Assembly (NCBI GenBank): GCA_041399085.1
Contig: JAWKTM010000006.1
Span: forward strand, 1 to 64,000
Length of the DNA: 64,000 nucleotides
Origin: JAWKTM01 sp041399085
GTDB taxonomy: Bacteria; Planctomycetota; Planctomycetia; Pirellulales; Pirellulaceae
Reading direction: 5' to 3'
In this document: in pieces, positions 8,295-17,684 of the stretch
Numbering within the stretch: the stretch's first letter is position 1
Layout of the letters: each line of letters starts with the position of its first letter
Notes under the pieces: generated by a model
The model's database searches: none
The model's input: the letters and a program-made list of their open reading frames with translations, nothing else
What the model was told of the DNA's origin: nothing
Made by a program: the position numbers and the translations under genes

Positions 8295-11200
8295 ATGCCT
8301 GGACGAATTCGTCTCGCGTTGAATGCGCGTCGCCAACGAAACCGATCGAGCCGTCGTCTGATGATTCCGGCGGCACTGTTGGCAGTCACGCTTCTATCGT
8401 TGAATCAAAGCATCGCCGACGAAGTTCGCTTCAGCCGCGATGTGTTGCCGATCCTGGCCGACCGCTGCTTTCATTGCCACGGACCGGATGCCGCGCACCG
8501 CGAAGCCGAACTCCGTTTGGACGTGCGCGAATCGGCCGTCGCCGACCGAGGTGGTTACGCAGCCATCGTCCCGGCGGATCCTGACGCCAGCGAGCTGATG
8601 CGACGCATCACCACCGACGACGCCGATTTGGTGATGCCGCCGCCCGATTCGCACCGCAAGCCGCTCGCCGATTCCGAAGTTGCCACGCTACGCCAATGGA
8701 TCGCGGACGGCGCCGAGTGGGGAAAGCATTGGTCGTTTGAACCGCCCGTGCGTCCGGAGATCGACGCGTCCGCCACGCATCCGATCGATTTCTTCGTGCG
8801 TCGACGACTTGCCAAAGATGGACTTCACCCCGCGCCGCCGGCGGACCGGCATACGCTGATACGACGGGTCTCGTTCGATTTAACCGGCTTGCCGCCAACG
8901 TGGGACGAGGTTCGCGGCTTCCTGGACGATGAGTCGGACGACGCCTACGAACGTGTGGTCGATCGTCTGCTGGATTCGCCTCACTATGGCGAACGGATGG
9001 CCATGTGGTGGCTGGATGCGGCCCGTTACTCGGACACCGACGGATTCCAACAAGACGCCACTCGCACCAACTGGCCCTGGCGTGATTGGGTGATCCAATC
9101 GTTCAATCAAAACATGCCGTTCGATCAATTCACCGTGGAACAGTTCGCGGGCGACTTGCTGCCCGACGCGACGCTCGATCAACATCTGGCCACATGTTTC
9201 CACCGCAATCACATGACCAATGGAGAAGGCGGACGCGATCCCGAAGAGTCGCGAGTCGATTATGTGATCGATCGCGTCAACACGATGGGGACGGTTTGGC
9301 TCGGACTTACTTTGGGTTGTTGCCAATGCCACTCTCACAAGTTCGATCCGATCTCACAACACGATTATTACAGCCTCACGGCATTCTTTAACAGTATTGA
9401 TGAAGATGGCCGCGCCGGCGGCGGAGCGAAGCCATATCTCAAGTACAAGTCGCCCCATGTCCAGCGGGCCATTGACGAAGCCCAACGCGTGGTGGAAGCT
9501 CGCAAGCAAGTGGAAACCGCCGCCAAGAAGCAAGCCGTCGAAGAGTTCGAGCCGTGGCTTGCGGAACAGCGAAAACAAGTGGTGGACGGATTCGAGCCGT
9601 GGCGGATTTTGCGAGTCAACTTATTAGAAACGGTCGAAGGCACCCTTCTCACACGAGAGGACGACGGAACGATTCAAGCGAGCGGCCCCAATCCACGGCA
9701 GGACGACTATCGCATCACGGCGTCGGTCACGGCAAATGCCGAAGCCACGGGTACTAAGCCAGTTCAACTGAACGAAAAGCCTCCTACAGGCGTCCGCGTA
9801 ACCGGGCTTCGTTTGGAGATTTTCCCCCATGCATCTCACACCGACGGCAAACTTTCGCGCGGAGCCAGTGGAGAGTTCATCCTCACCGATGTCAAGTTGC
9901 AGGTGAAACGCCGCGGCCAATCCCAAGTCCGTGATATCGACATTGCTTCCGCCATCGCCGACGCGGAAAAAGGCGCGAAAGGTCGCGAGTATGGCCTCGT
10001 CAAAGATACGCTGGACGACGATCCTCGCAACGGTTGGACCACGGAAACCCATGATGCCACCCAACCGCATGTCGCCGTATTCGCCTTGGCGGAACCATTA
10101 TATTTGGCCGATGATGAGGAACTGTTGTTCGTCATGCTGCATCGTTCGACCCGTGGCGACGCGAATATCGGGCGTTTCCGCTTGGCGGTCACGGATCAAC
10201 CGGGACCGGCCGTGCGATCGCTCGACCCGATGCCGCTGGAAGAACTTGCCGCCACGGATTTACGCGTCGACCAACCGTTGCCAGCAAAGCTGCGCGATCG
10301 ATTGTTGGCTCAGTTCCTCTCGGATCATGGGCGCTATCAGCAAGTTAAATCAGAACTTGACCAAGCCAATCGACAGTTGGCCGAAGTCAAACGAGCCGCA
10401 GGCGAATTAAATGTGATGGTGTTGGCCGAACGTAAGGAGCCCCGCCCCACACATATCTTGGAACGGGGAGTCTGGGACAAGAAAGGCGACGTGGTACAGC
10501 GGCGATTCCCTGTCGCATTAGAAAAGAGTGATCCCACAAGTGCGAATGATTCCACGGCTGCCGAAACCGCGGACTCACTCACACGACTTGATCTAGCCCG
10601 TTGGCTTGTCGCCCAAGACAATCCACTCACGGCCCGCGTCGTGGCGAATCATCTTTGGCAAATCTGTTTTGGCGCGGGGTTGGTGCGGACGCCAGAAGAT
10701 TTCGGTCTGCAAGGCGAACTCCCCACACATCCCGAATTGCTGGATTGGCTAGCCGTTGAACTGATCGACTGCGGTTGGGATCTTAAGCATGTTCTTCGGA
10801 TCATCGTCACCAGCGACGCTTATCGTCAAAGCAGCGCTGTGACCCCCGACATGTTGGAACGCGATCCCGAGAATCGTTTGCTGGCTCGGGGTAGCCGTTA
10901 TCGGTTGCCAAGTTGGATGATCCGTGACGCGGCCTTGCGAGACTGCGGGCTGCTAAATCCGGCGTTAGGTGGACCGCCCACGATGCCCTACCAACCCGAT
11001 GGTGTGTGGGCCGAAATGTTTATGGGGCGATTTCGTTATGAGCCCAGCCAAGGCCCCGCCCAGTTTCGCCGAACCGTGTATGCCTTTTGGCGTCGCGCAT
11101 CGGCGCCGACTTTCCTATTCGACAGCGCGCAGCGTCGAGTTTGCGAAGTTCGACCGCGGCTCACGAACACGCCGCTGCAAGCTCTCACGCTATTGAACGA

Positions 11201-11513
11201 TCGCAGCCTCTGGGAGGCGTCACGGCAGTTAGCCCGAGATGCTATCACCGATTCCGACGCATCCGAATCGCGAATTACCTTCATGTTTCGTCGTGTACTG
11301 TCTCGCGATCCCCAACCCGATGAACTTGCGGTCCTATCCCGCGAGTTGCGGAAAGCTCGTGACCATTACGAGCGAACGGCCGCCGACGCCGGACGCCTAC
11401 TTGATTTCGGTCAGCCGGAACTCCGCGATTCCAAGCAACCGGCTGAGTTGTCCGCCTACACGTTGCTTGGCAACATGCTGTTCAACATGGATGAAGCAAT
11501 GACACACGAATGA
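8295..11513 (+). CDS. Planctomycete cytochrome c / DUF1549 / DUF1553 surface protein
   Basis: A 1072-residue exported protein. A signal sequence (L-L-A-V-T-L-L-S-L) is followed by the PSCyt1 heme motif C-F-H-C-H in the V-L-P-I-L-A-D-R context. DUF1549 follows, recognisable by R-R-V-S-F-D-L-T-G-L-P-P and W-W-L-D-A-A-R-Y-S-D, with a second C-C-Q-C-H heme-type motif near residue 340. A beta-rich insert sits in the middle, and DUF1553 (PSD1) is at the C-terminus (W-L-V-A-Q-D-N-P-L-T-A-R-V, R-Y-R-L-P-S-W). The PSCyt1-DUF1549-DUF1553 order is a hallmark of Planctomycetota. These genes are usually paired with a DUF1501 gene, as here, 63 bases downstream. They are thought to act in extracytoplasmic polymer degradation or electron transfer, but no biochemical reaction is established. 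Confidence 0.95.
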   Translation: MPGRIRLALNARRQRNRSSRRLMIPAALLAVTLLSLNQSIADEVRFSRDVLPILADRCFHCHGPDAAHREAELRLDVRESAVADRGGYAAIVPADPDASELMRRITTDDADLVMPPPDSHRKPLADSEVATLRQWIADGAEWGKHWSFEPPVRPEIDASATHPIDFFVRRRLAKDGLHPAPPADRHTLIRRVSFDLTGLPPTWDEVRGFLDDESDDAYERVVDRLLDSPHYGERMAMWWLDAARYSDTDGFQQDATRTNWPWRDWVIQSFNQNMPFDQFTVEQFAGDLLPDATLDQHLATCFHRNHMTNGEGGRDPEESRVDYVIDRVNTMGTVWLGLTLGCCQCHSHKFDPISQHDYYSLTAFFNSIDEDGRAGGGAKPYLKYKSPHVQRAIDEAQRVVEARKQVETAAKKQAVEEFEPWLAEQRKQVVDGFEPWRILRVNLLETVEGTLLTREDDGTIQASGPNPRQDDYRITASVTANAEATGTKPVQLNEKPPTGVRVTGLRLEIFPHASHTDGKLSRGASGEFILTDVKLQVKRRGQSQVRDIDIASAIADAEKGAKGREYGLVKDTLDDDPRNGWTTETHDATQPHVAVFALAEPLYLADDEELLFVMLHRSTRGDANIGRFRLAVTDQPGPAVRSLDPMPLEELAATDLRVDQPLPAKLRDRLLAQFLSDHGRYQQVKSELDQANRQLAEVKRAAGELNVMVLAERKEPRPTHILERGVWDKKGDVVQRRFPVALEKSDPTSANDSTAAETADSLTRLDLARWLVAQDNPLTARVVANHLWQICFGAGLVRTPEDFGLQGELPTHPELLDWLAVELIDCGWDLKHVLRIIVTSDAYRQSSAVTPDMLERDPENRLLARGSRYRLPSWMIRDAALRDCGLLNPALGGPPTMPYQPDGVWAEMFMGRFRYEPSQGPAQFRRTVYAFWRRASAPTFLFDSAQRRVCEVRPRLTNTPLQALTLLNDRSLWEASRQLARDAITDSDASESRITFMFRRVLSRDPQPDELAVLSRELRKARDHYERTAADAGRLLDFGQPELRDSKQPAELSAYTLLGNMLFNMDEAMTHE

Positions 11514-11576
11514 CGAATGGTTGCCCCCGGCGACGCCCGTTTCGACACGGCATGAACGACAAGACTTGGACAAGCA

Positions 11577-13049
11577 ATGAATCCACTCACTTACAATCCT
11601 GTTCCCGTAACACCGGTCGATCTGGCCCGCAGATGTTTTCTGGGTCAGCTTAGTGGTATGGGCCTGGGCGCTCTGGCACTTGCGTCGCTCGAATCGGGCC
11701 GAGCAACGGCGGAAGAGGCCGCCCCCACGGTTCACGGTTTGTCGGGAATTCCCCATCACACACCGCGAGCCAAGAATGTCATATTTCTCACACAGTCCGG
11801 TGGTCCGTCGCAGATTGAATTATTCGACGACAAACCGGGCCTGTCCAAATGGGCGGGCAAGGAGTTGCCCGAGAGTGTTCGCCAGGGCCAACGTTTGACG
11901 ACGATGACCGCTAATCAAAAGCAATTGGTCATGCCCTCCCGCGCCACCTTTGGCCGGTATGGCGACTCGGGTGCTACGGTTGGTGAATGGTTGCCGCATC
12001 ACACTCAGGTGGTCGACGATTTGTGTTTCGTCAAGTCGATGGTCACCGACCAGATCAATCACGCTCCGGCGATGACCAAGTTCCTCACGGGACATCAATT
12101 GCCAGGGCGGCCCAGTCTGGGCGCTTGGACCAGCTACGGCTTGGGCAGCGAAAACCGCAACCTGCCGGAATACTTGGTGCTAATTTCCAAGATGAAACGT
12201 CCCAGCGATCAACCGCTGTATGACCATTATTGGGGGAGTGGATTTCTACCGTCTCGTTACCAAGGCGTGAAACTGCGCAACGCCAAGGAACCGGTGCTGT
12301 ATCTGCGTGATCCGGATGGATTGCCGCGCGAACTGCGGCGGGGCATGTTAGATGGACTCGCCGAGCTAAATGAGATGCGTCTTGCGACGACCGGCGATCC
12401 AGAGATCGAGACCCGAATTCGGCAGTATGAAATGGCTTGGCGGATGCAGACGAGTATTCCCGAGTTGACTGACTTGAGCGACGAACCGGAATCGACGTTC
12501 GAGTTGTATGGCCCGGACTCGCGGCGCCCCGGCAGCTATGCCGCCAATTGCATTCTGGCGCGGCGACTTGTTGAGCGCGGCGTGCGCTTCGTTCAACTGT
12601 TTCACCCCGATTGGGACCATCACAGCCGACTCAGTTCTTGGTGTGTGGCGCGATGCCGCGACACGGACCAAGCAAGCGCCGCATTGGTAACCGACCTGAA
12701 GCAACGCGGTTTGCTTGGCGAGACGCTCGTGGTGTGGGGTGGCGAGTTTGGCCGCGGCGTCGCGGGACAAGGAGCGTGGGACAGCCCCGACGGCGGGCGC
12801 GACCATCATCCCCGTTGCTTTACCGTATGGCTGTCTGGCGGTGGCGTGCGGCCGGGGCTGACTTATGGCGCCACCGACGAGTTCAGCTACAACGTGGCGG
12901 AAAACCCCGTTCACGTTCGCGACCTGCACGCGACGTTGTTACATCTATTAGGAATCGACCACGAGCGTTTTAGCTTTCGGTTTCAAGGGTTGGACTTTCG
13001 GCTAACGGGAGTCGAACCGTCGCGCGTGGTCAACGAAATTCTGCTTTAG
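11577..13049 (+). CDS. DUF1501 protein (sulfatase-like alkaline phosphatase superfamily), Tat-exported
   Basis: A 490-residue partner of the upstream DUF1553 protein. The N-terminus has a twin-arginine motif (R-R-C-F-L-G) and a hydrophobic core (G-L-G-A-L-A-L-A-S-L), so it is exported folded. DUF1501 hallmarks are visible: F-L-T-Q-S-G-G-P-S-Q near residue 70, H-P-D-W-D-H-H around residue 345, and W-G-G-E-F-G-R with a later G-R-D-H-H-P. The fold is related to sulfatases and alkaline phosphatases, and conserved D/H residues could bind metal. The gene order DUF1549/DUF1553-DUF1501 strongly suggests that the two proteins act together outside the cytoplasm. The substrate is unknown. Confidence 0.94.
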   Translation: MNPLTYNPVPVTPVDLARRCFLGQLSGMGLGALALASLESGRATAEEAAPTVHGLSGIPHHTPRAKNVIFLTQSGGPSQIELFDDKPGLSKWAGKELPESVRQGQRLTTMTANQKQLVMPSRATFGRYGDSGATVGEWLPHHTQVVDDLCFVKSMVTDQINHAPAMTKFLTGHQLPGRPSLGAWTSYGLGSENRNLPEYLVLISKMKRPSDQPLYDHYWGSGFLPSRYQGVKLRNAKEPVLYLRDPDGLPRELRRGMLDGLAELNEMRLATTGDPEIETRIRQYEMAWRMQTSIPELTDLSDEPESTFELYGPDSRRPGSYAANCILARRLVERGVRFVQLFHPDWDHHSRLSSWCVARCRDTDQASAALVTDLKQRGLLGETLVVWGGEFGRGVAGQGAWDSPDGGRDHHPRCFTVWLSGGGVRPGLTYGATDEFSYNVAENPVHVRDLHATLLHLLGIDHERFSFRFQGLDFRLTGVEPSRVVNEILL

Positions 13050-13076
13050 ACTCTCTCCTTCTGATTCGTGAATACT

Positions 13077-13958
13077 ATGACTCGATTGTTTGCCTGGGCG
13101 GCTCTTTGTCCGTTGGTATTCTTGCTCTTCGCAAATGGTGGTCGAGCGACTCTGGGGGCTGCTGAGATTCCAGCCAATCTCCAAGCGAGAAACTTAGTGG
13201 CGTGGTGCATTGTGCCCTTCGATGCGAAGAAGCGAAGTCCAGCCGAGCGCGCGGAGATGCTCAAGCGAATCGGTTTGCAACGCTGTGCCTATGATTGGCG
13301 AGCCGAGCATGTGCCTCAGTTCGAGGACGAGATTCAACAGTACCGGAAGCATGGAATCGAATTCTTTGCCTTTTGGGATGTCCACGACGACGCGCTGCGG
13401 CTGTTCGAGAAATATGATCTACATCCGCAGATTTGGAAGACCGCGCCAAGCCCCGATGCGGCCACACAGGCAGATAAGGTGTCAGCCGCGGTCCGCACGA
13501 TGGAGCCACTCGCCCGGCGAACCAAGCAGCTTGGGTGTTCGCTGGGGCTTTACAATCATGGTGGTTGGGGCGGCGAGCCGCGAAACTTAGTTGCCGTTTG
13601 CCAGGGGCTGCGCGACCTGGGCTACGACCATGTGGGCATCGTTTACAACTGGCACCATGGTCATGAGCATATTGATGACTGGGCCGAGTCGTTAAGGATT
13701 CTCCGCCCGTATTTGCTGTGCCTGAATTTAAACGGTATGAACGCGAATGCGAACCCAAAGATTTTACCCTTGGGGGCGGGCCAGCATGATCTGTCCATGT
13801 TGAAGACGTTGGTCGATTCGGGCTATACGGGACCGATCGGGATTCTGAACCATACCGACTTGGACGCCGAGGCTCGGCTGCGAGACAATCTGGACGGCCT
13901 TCAATGGCTGACCAAGCAATTGGACGGCACACCGGCGGCGCCGCGGCCCCAATTCTGA
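13077..13958 (+). CDS. Exported TIM-barrel (sugar phosphate isomerase/epimerase-like) domain, probably the N-terminus of the downstream cytochrome
   Basis: About 293 residues from ATG 13077 (a GTG at 13068 is in frame). A signal peptide (L-F-A-W-A-A-L-C-P-L-V-F-L-L) precedes a xylose-isomerase-like TIM barrel with A-E-M-L-K-R-I-G-L, E-F-F-A-F-W-D-V-H, L-G-L-Y-N-H-G-G-W-G-G-E-P and H-H-G-H-E-H-I. The frame ends in TGA at 13956-13958, and the next long ORF continues in the same frame 36 bases later. From family knowledge, planctomycete and verrucomicrobial homologues carry this barrel fused to a LamG/cytochrome/DUF6797 protein. The TGA therefore probably interrupts one large gene rather than marking a natural end. 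Confidence 0.8.
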   Translation: MTRLFAWAALCPLVFLLFANGGRATLGAAEIPANLQARNLVAWCIVPFDAKKRSPAERAEMLKRIGLQRCAYDWRAEHVPQFEDEIQQYRKHGIEFFAFWDVHDDALRLFEKYDLHPQIWKTAPSPDAATQADKVSAAVRTMEPLARRTKQLGCSLGLYNHGGWGGEPRNLVAVCQGLRDLGYDHVGIVYNWHHGHEHIDDWAESLRILRPYLLCLNLNGMNANANPKILPLGAGQHDLSMLKTLVDSGYTGPIGILNHTDLDAEARLRDNLDGLQWLTKQLDGTPAAPRPQF

Positions 13959-13994
13959 ACGTTCTCCGCCGCAACGCAGTCGCGGACTCAACCC

Positions 13995-16277
13995 TTGGCT
14001 GGCATGTTCGCGGGGAAGGTGTTTGAAGGACGTCCAGAATATCGGCAGCCACCGGTAACGGTCGAGTGTGTAGCAACGCTAACGCAAAAGCGGACGTATA
14101 ACATTCTGGTCGCCAATGACACCAAGCGTTCCACGGATCATTGGGAAATCTTTTCCATGACCGGCAACGGTTACTTTACGGCCTATCTGCCGGGCCGTAC
14201 TCCCGATCACGTGCGTTCGTCCGTGGATATCTGTGATGGTCACCCGCACCACTTAGCGATGTCGATTCAATCGGATCGCGTTCGATTGTATGTCGACGGC
14301 CGTGAGGTGGCCAATCAGGCGATTCGATCCGGCGGTTCGTCGCCAGTTCCAGGAGGGTTGGCGGTTGGACGATTGGTGGAGGGCGGGATCGGTTGCCATG
14401 GGTCGATCGAGTGGGTACGTGTATCTCGGGGTGTGAGAGAGATACCCAAGGACCTGCCGAGCAAAGTCGATCGCGATCAGCACACGCTCGCATTGTGGAC
14501 GTTTGCGCCTGGCGAACACAGCTCGCACGCGGCTCATGAGCATCACAATTCGGCAAACGCCCCGCCAGCCGCCCCGCCAGCCGCTGCGCCACCTTTCGAT
14601 CCCGAATTCGCCAACATGAGGGCCGGTGCGGCTACGGAACATGGTTCCGCCGAGAGAGGGCTGGCGGTGTTCGCCGCACATAAATCCGCGTGCCTTTCGT
14701 GTCACAAGATTGGCCTGCATGGCGGTACCGTGGGGCCGGAGTTGACGAAGATCGGGCATGATCGAACGCCCCAACAAATTGTGGAGGCGGTCTTCTGGCC
14801 GAAACGCGATGTCAAACCGGAGTTCCGTGTGACCGCCGCGGTTACGGAGGACGGCCGTGTTCACCGTGGATACAAGATTGCTTCGAACGAGAGTTCCCTA
14901 ACACTGAAAGAGCCCGCGACTGGCGAACTCATGGTGTTAGACAGGCAACAGATTGAGGAGGAGTTTGACCAAGGTACTTTAATGCCGGACGGACTGACGG
15001 CGGCCATGTCGCGCGAGCAGCAAGTCGACTTGATACGTTTCCTCACAACGTTGGGGCGTCCCGAGGGACTCGCCGAGCCGTTGATCGATGCAGTTGTGGC
15101 CCACGCGCATGCTCATGTGCCGGCGGCGTTTGAGTTCGACCGCGCGCCGCTCGACCCGCGCTCTTGGCCAAGTTGGGAACACCCAGTCAATCGCGACCGG
15201 GTCTATGACTTCTACGGAAAGCAGGCGGAATACTTTCGACGACAGCTCCCTCGCCCGTCGCTACTTTCCGAGTTTCCGGGGCTCGACGGGGGACAGTTCG
15301 GTCACTGGGGAAACCAGAACGACACGACATGGGCTGGGGATGAATGGAATCAAATGCGGTTGGGTTCCGTGCAATCGGGCATCTTTCATGGAGGCGGCGT
15401 CACGGTTGCCCGCGGCGTTTGTGTTCGCTTGGGTGAGACGAGTGAACTATCGGCTTGTTTCAACCCAGACACGCTCAGCTACGACGCCGTGTGGTCCGGG
15501 GGATTTGTGAAGTTCTCGTCGTTCCGACATGGCTTCCTACATGGACTCATCATGGAAGGGCAACTGCGCGCGAAACCGGAGGCGAAAAAGCCTAGCCAGC
15601 CCCATAAGTACCTTGGATTTTACCGGCACGGCAATCGTGTGGTGTTTGCATACCGTATTGGGGATGTTGAGTATCTGGATGCTCCGTGGGTCGAGAACGG
15701 AGAATTCGTCCGCGAGGTTGCCCCGGTTGAGACGCATCCGCTACGTGAGGTTGTACAGGGCGGTCCCTCGCAGTGGCCACAATCACTCGATACGAAGATT
15801 GTCTACGGGGAGGGGCATCCGTATGCGATTGACACCGTCGAACTTCCCGTGGACAACCCGTGGAACGCACCGTTGTTTTGCGGCGGCCACGATTTTTTGC
15901 CGGACGGCTCGGCATTGGTATGTACGATGCAAGGCGATGTATGGCACGTCAGTGGATTCGTGGCTGATGGTAGACCGGATCGACCGAGGAAAGCAACGTG
16001 GCGTCGATTTGCGTCGGGCTTGCATCACGCCTTGGGTCTGTTGGTGACCGAACGAGGAATTTTTGTGCAGTGTCGCGACCAATTGGTTCGCTTGCATGAT
16101 CGTAACGGCGACGGGGAAGCCGACTTCTATGAATGCTTTAGCAACGCTTTTGTAACTTCCGCGGCGGGCCACGACTTCATTTGTGGGTTGCAACAGGATC
16201 AGCAGGGCAATTTTTACACCGCGTCAGGAAACCAGGGGTTACTGAGGATCAGTGCGGATGGCGAGCGGCCGATGTGA
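13995..16277 (+). CDS. LamG - c-type cytochrome - DUF6797 segment of a PVC-type heme-binding protein (interrupted)
   Basis: In frame with the preceding TIM barrel and separated from it only by TGA 13956-13958. The order is a concanavalin/LamG-like domain (residues 1-165; V-D-G-R-E-V-A-N-Q), a Pro/Ala linker, and a cytochrome c domain with C-L-S-C-H and M-P-D-G-L near residues 230-345. DUF6797 follows (W-P-S-W-E-H-P-V-N-R-D-R), then a dehydrogenase-type beta-propeller (F-L-P-D-G-S-A-L-V-C-T-M). No signal peptide starts this ORF, supporting the idea that it is an internal piece. The frame is lost near 16270, after which A-T-G-F-R-N-P-D-G-V-G-L continues in another frame, then H-Y-G-Y-R-G-P-R-D in a third (about 16390). 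The parent protein would be about 1530 residues. Confidence 0.82.
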   Translation: MAGMFAGKVFEGRPEYRQPPVTVECVATLTQKRTYNILVANDTKRSTDHWEIFSMTGNGYFTAYLPGRTPDHVRSSVDICDGHPHHLAMSIQSDRVRLYVDGREVANQAIRSGGSSPVPGGLAVGRLVEGGIGCHGSIEWVRVSRGVREIPKDLPSKVDRDQHTLALWTFAPGEHSSHAAHEHHNSANAPPAAPPAAAPPFDPEFANMRAGAATEHGSAERGLAVFAAHKSACLSCHKIGLHGGTVGPELTKIGHDRTPQQIVEAVFWPKRDVKPEFRVTAAVTEDGRVHRGYKIASNESSLTLKEPATGELMVLDRQQIEEEFDQGTLMPDGLTAAMSREQQVDLIRFLTTLGRPEGLAEPLIDAVVAHAHAHVPAAFEFDRAPLDPRSWPSWEHPVNRDRVYDFYGKQAEYFRRQLPRPSLLSEFPGLDGGQFGHWGNQNDTTWAGDEWNQMRLGSVQSGIFHGGGVTVARGVCVRLGETSELSACFNPDTLSYDAVWSGGFVKFSSFRHGFLHGLIMEGQLRAKPEAKKPSQPHKYLGFYRHGNRVVFAYRIGDVEYLDAPWVENGEFVREVAPVETHPLREVVQGGPSQWPQSLDTKIVYGEGHPYAIDTVELPVDNPWNAPLFCGGHDFLPDGSALVCTMQGDVWHVSGFVADGRPDRPRKATWRRFASGLHHALGLLVTERGIFVQCRDQLVRLHDRNGDGEADFYECFSNAFVTSAAGHDFICGLQQDQQGNFYTASGNQGLLRISADGERPM

Positions 16278-16517
16278 TCGCCACAGGGTTTCGTAATCCG
16301 GATGGCGTTGGTCTGCATCCGGCCGGCTGGCTCACGACGCCTTGTTCGGAGGGCGATTGGACGCCGTCGTCGATGATCTGCGAAGTGCCTCTGGCCGCGG
16401 GGCTGATGGTGTGATTCCACATTATGGATATCGAGGGCCGCGTGACAGTCAGGCGCCGACGTTGCCGCTGGCCTATTTACCGCGAGGTTTGGACAATTCC
16501 AGCGGGGACAAGTTTAT

Positions 16518-17669
16518 GTGTCGAGTGAGCGTTGGGGGCCATTGCATGGTCAAATGATTCATCTTTCATTCGGGGCAGGCGCTCACTACTTGTTGTTGCG
16601 AGATTTGGTCGATGGCCAGTCGCAAGGCGCCATCGTGCCATTGCCCGGCGAATTTAAATCGGGCGTTCACCGCGGGCGTTTCAATCCCCGCGACGGACAG
16701 CTTTATGTGTCGGGAATGAGTGGATGGGGAACGTATACCACTGAACAAGGTTGTTTCCAGCGTGTTCGATATACGGGCGACTCTGTTCAGCTTCCTATTG
16801 GATTTCACGTTCATCAAAACGGCGTGGCTGTCCGGTTCAGCGAGCCTTTGAAACGTGAGACGGCCGAAACGGCCTCGAATCACTTCGCTCAGTGTTGGAA
16901 CTATCAATACAGCGGCGCGTATGGTTCGCCGGAGTATGCCACGCGTCATCCTGGGTTGCGGGGCCACGATGTGTTGGCAATTGGGTCGGCGCATGTGTTA
17001 AATGACCAGCAGACTCTGTTTCTCGAGATTCCCGACCTACAACCCGTCAACCAATTGCACTTGCGTTTGAACGTGGCGAGCGTCGCCGAATCATCTTCGG
17101 GCGAAAATAACGGTTCCGCGAGCGGTGTTGATATGTTCGTGACCGTGCATCGGCTGGACGAGCCGTTAGCCGAATTCCCAGGCTATGTCCATGAGCCAAA
17201 GACAATTCTGCCTCATCCGATTCTTAGTGATTTGGCCTTGGCGACGAAGCGCGTTCCCAATCCGTGGCAACGTCGCGTGCCGGATGCTCGGCCGTTGCGT
17301 TTGGAAACGGGTAAGAACCTGACTTTTGCCACGCGTACATTACGTGTCAAAGCTGGCGAGGCGCTACAGTTCACCTTAGCCAATCCGGACGTGGTTCCCC
17401 ACAATTGGGTGTTGGTCAAACCGGGTTCGCTACGCTCGGTCGGAGAGGCATCGAACCAGCTCGTCGCGGATCCCGAAGCGTTCGCGCGACACTACATTCC
17501 ACACAGCGATGAGGTGCTGTTTCACACGGATATTGTTCCGCCCGGCAGCGAATTTACGATTTACTTCCGCGCGCCGAAGGAGCCGGGCGTTTATCCGTAC
17601 CTGTGTACATTCCCAGGGCACTGGATGGTGATGAATGGGGAACTAATCGTGGAGGCGGATATGCCGTGA
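16518..17669 (+). CDS. C-terminal segment of the PVC-type heme protein with cupredoxin domain
   Basis: This segment resumes the original frame of the 13995-16277 ORF after three frameshifts between about 16270 and 16512, so the net shift is zero. It starts with the rest of the propeller (E-R-W-G-P-L-H-G-Q-M, then F-N-P-R-D-G-Q-L-Y-V-S-G). It ends in a blue-copper domain: P-H-N-W supplies one histidine ligand, and Y-L-C-T-F-P-G-H-W-M supplies the cysteine, second histidine and probably methionine. The parent polypeptide therefore combines heme and type-1 copper, fitting extracytoplasmic electron transfer coupled to sugar oxidation or binding. The start at 16518 is only the first usable codon of the fragment, with no real ribosome-binding site. 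The gene ends 15 bases from a convergent minus-strand gene. Confidence 0.8.
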   Translation: MSSERWGPLHGQMIHLSFGAGAHYLLLRDLVDGQSQGAIVPLPGEFKSGVHRGRFNPRDGQLYVSGMSGWGTYTTEQGCFQRVRYTGDSVQLPIGFHVHQNGVAVRFSEPLKRETAETASNHFAQCWNYQYSGAYGSPEYATRHPGLRGHDVLAIGSAHVLNDQQTLFLEIPDLQPVNQLHLRLNVASVAESSSGENNGSASGVDMFVTVHRLDEPLAEFPGYVHEPKTILPHPILSDLALATKRVPNPWQRRVPDARPLRLETGKNLTFATRTLRVKAGEALQFTLANPDVVPHNWVLVKPGSLRSVGEASNQLVADPEAFARHYIPHSDEVLFHTDIVPPGSEFTIYFRAPKEPGVYPYLCTFPGHWMVMNGELIVEADMP

Positions 17670-17684
17670 GCCAGATCGAAGCGA

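Noticed and set aside
13956..13958. TGA as a selenocysteine codon
   Set aside because: It lies in a linker between domains where no cysteine is expected, and no clear SECIS-like hairpin was identified.
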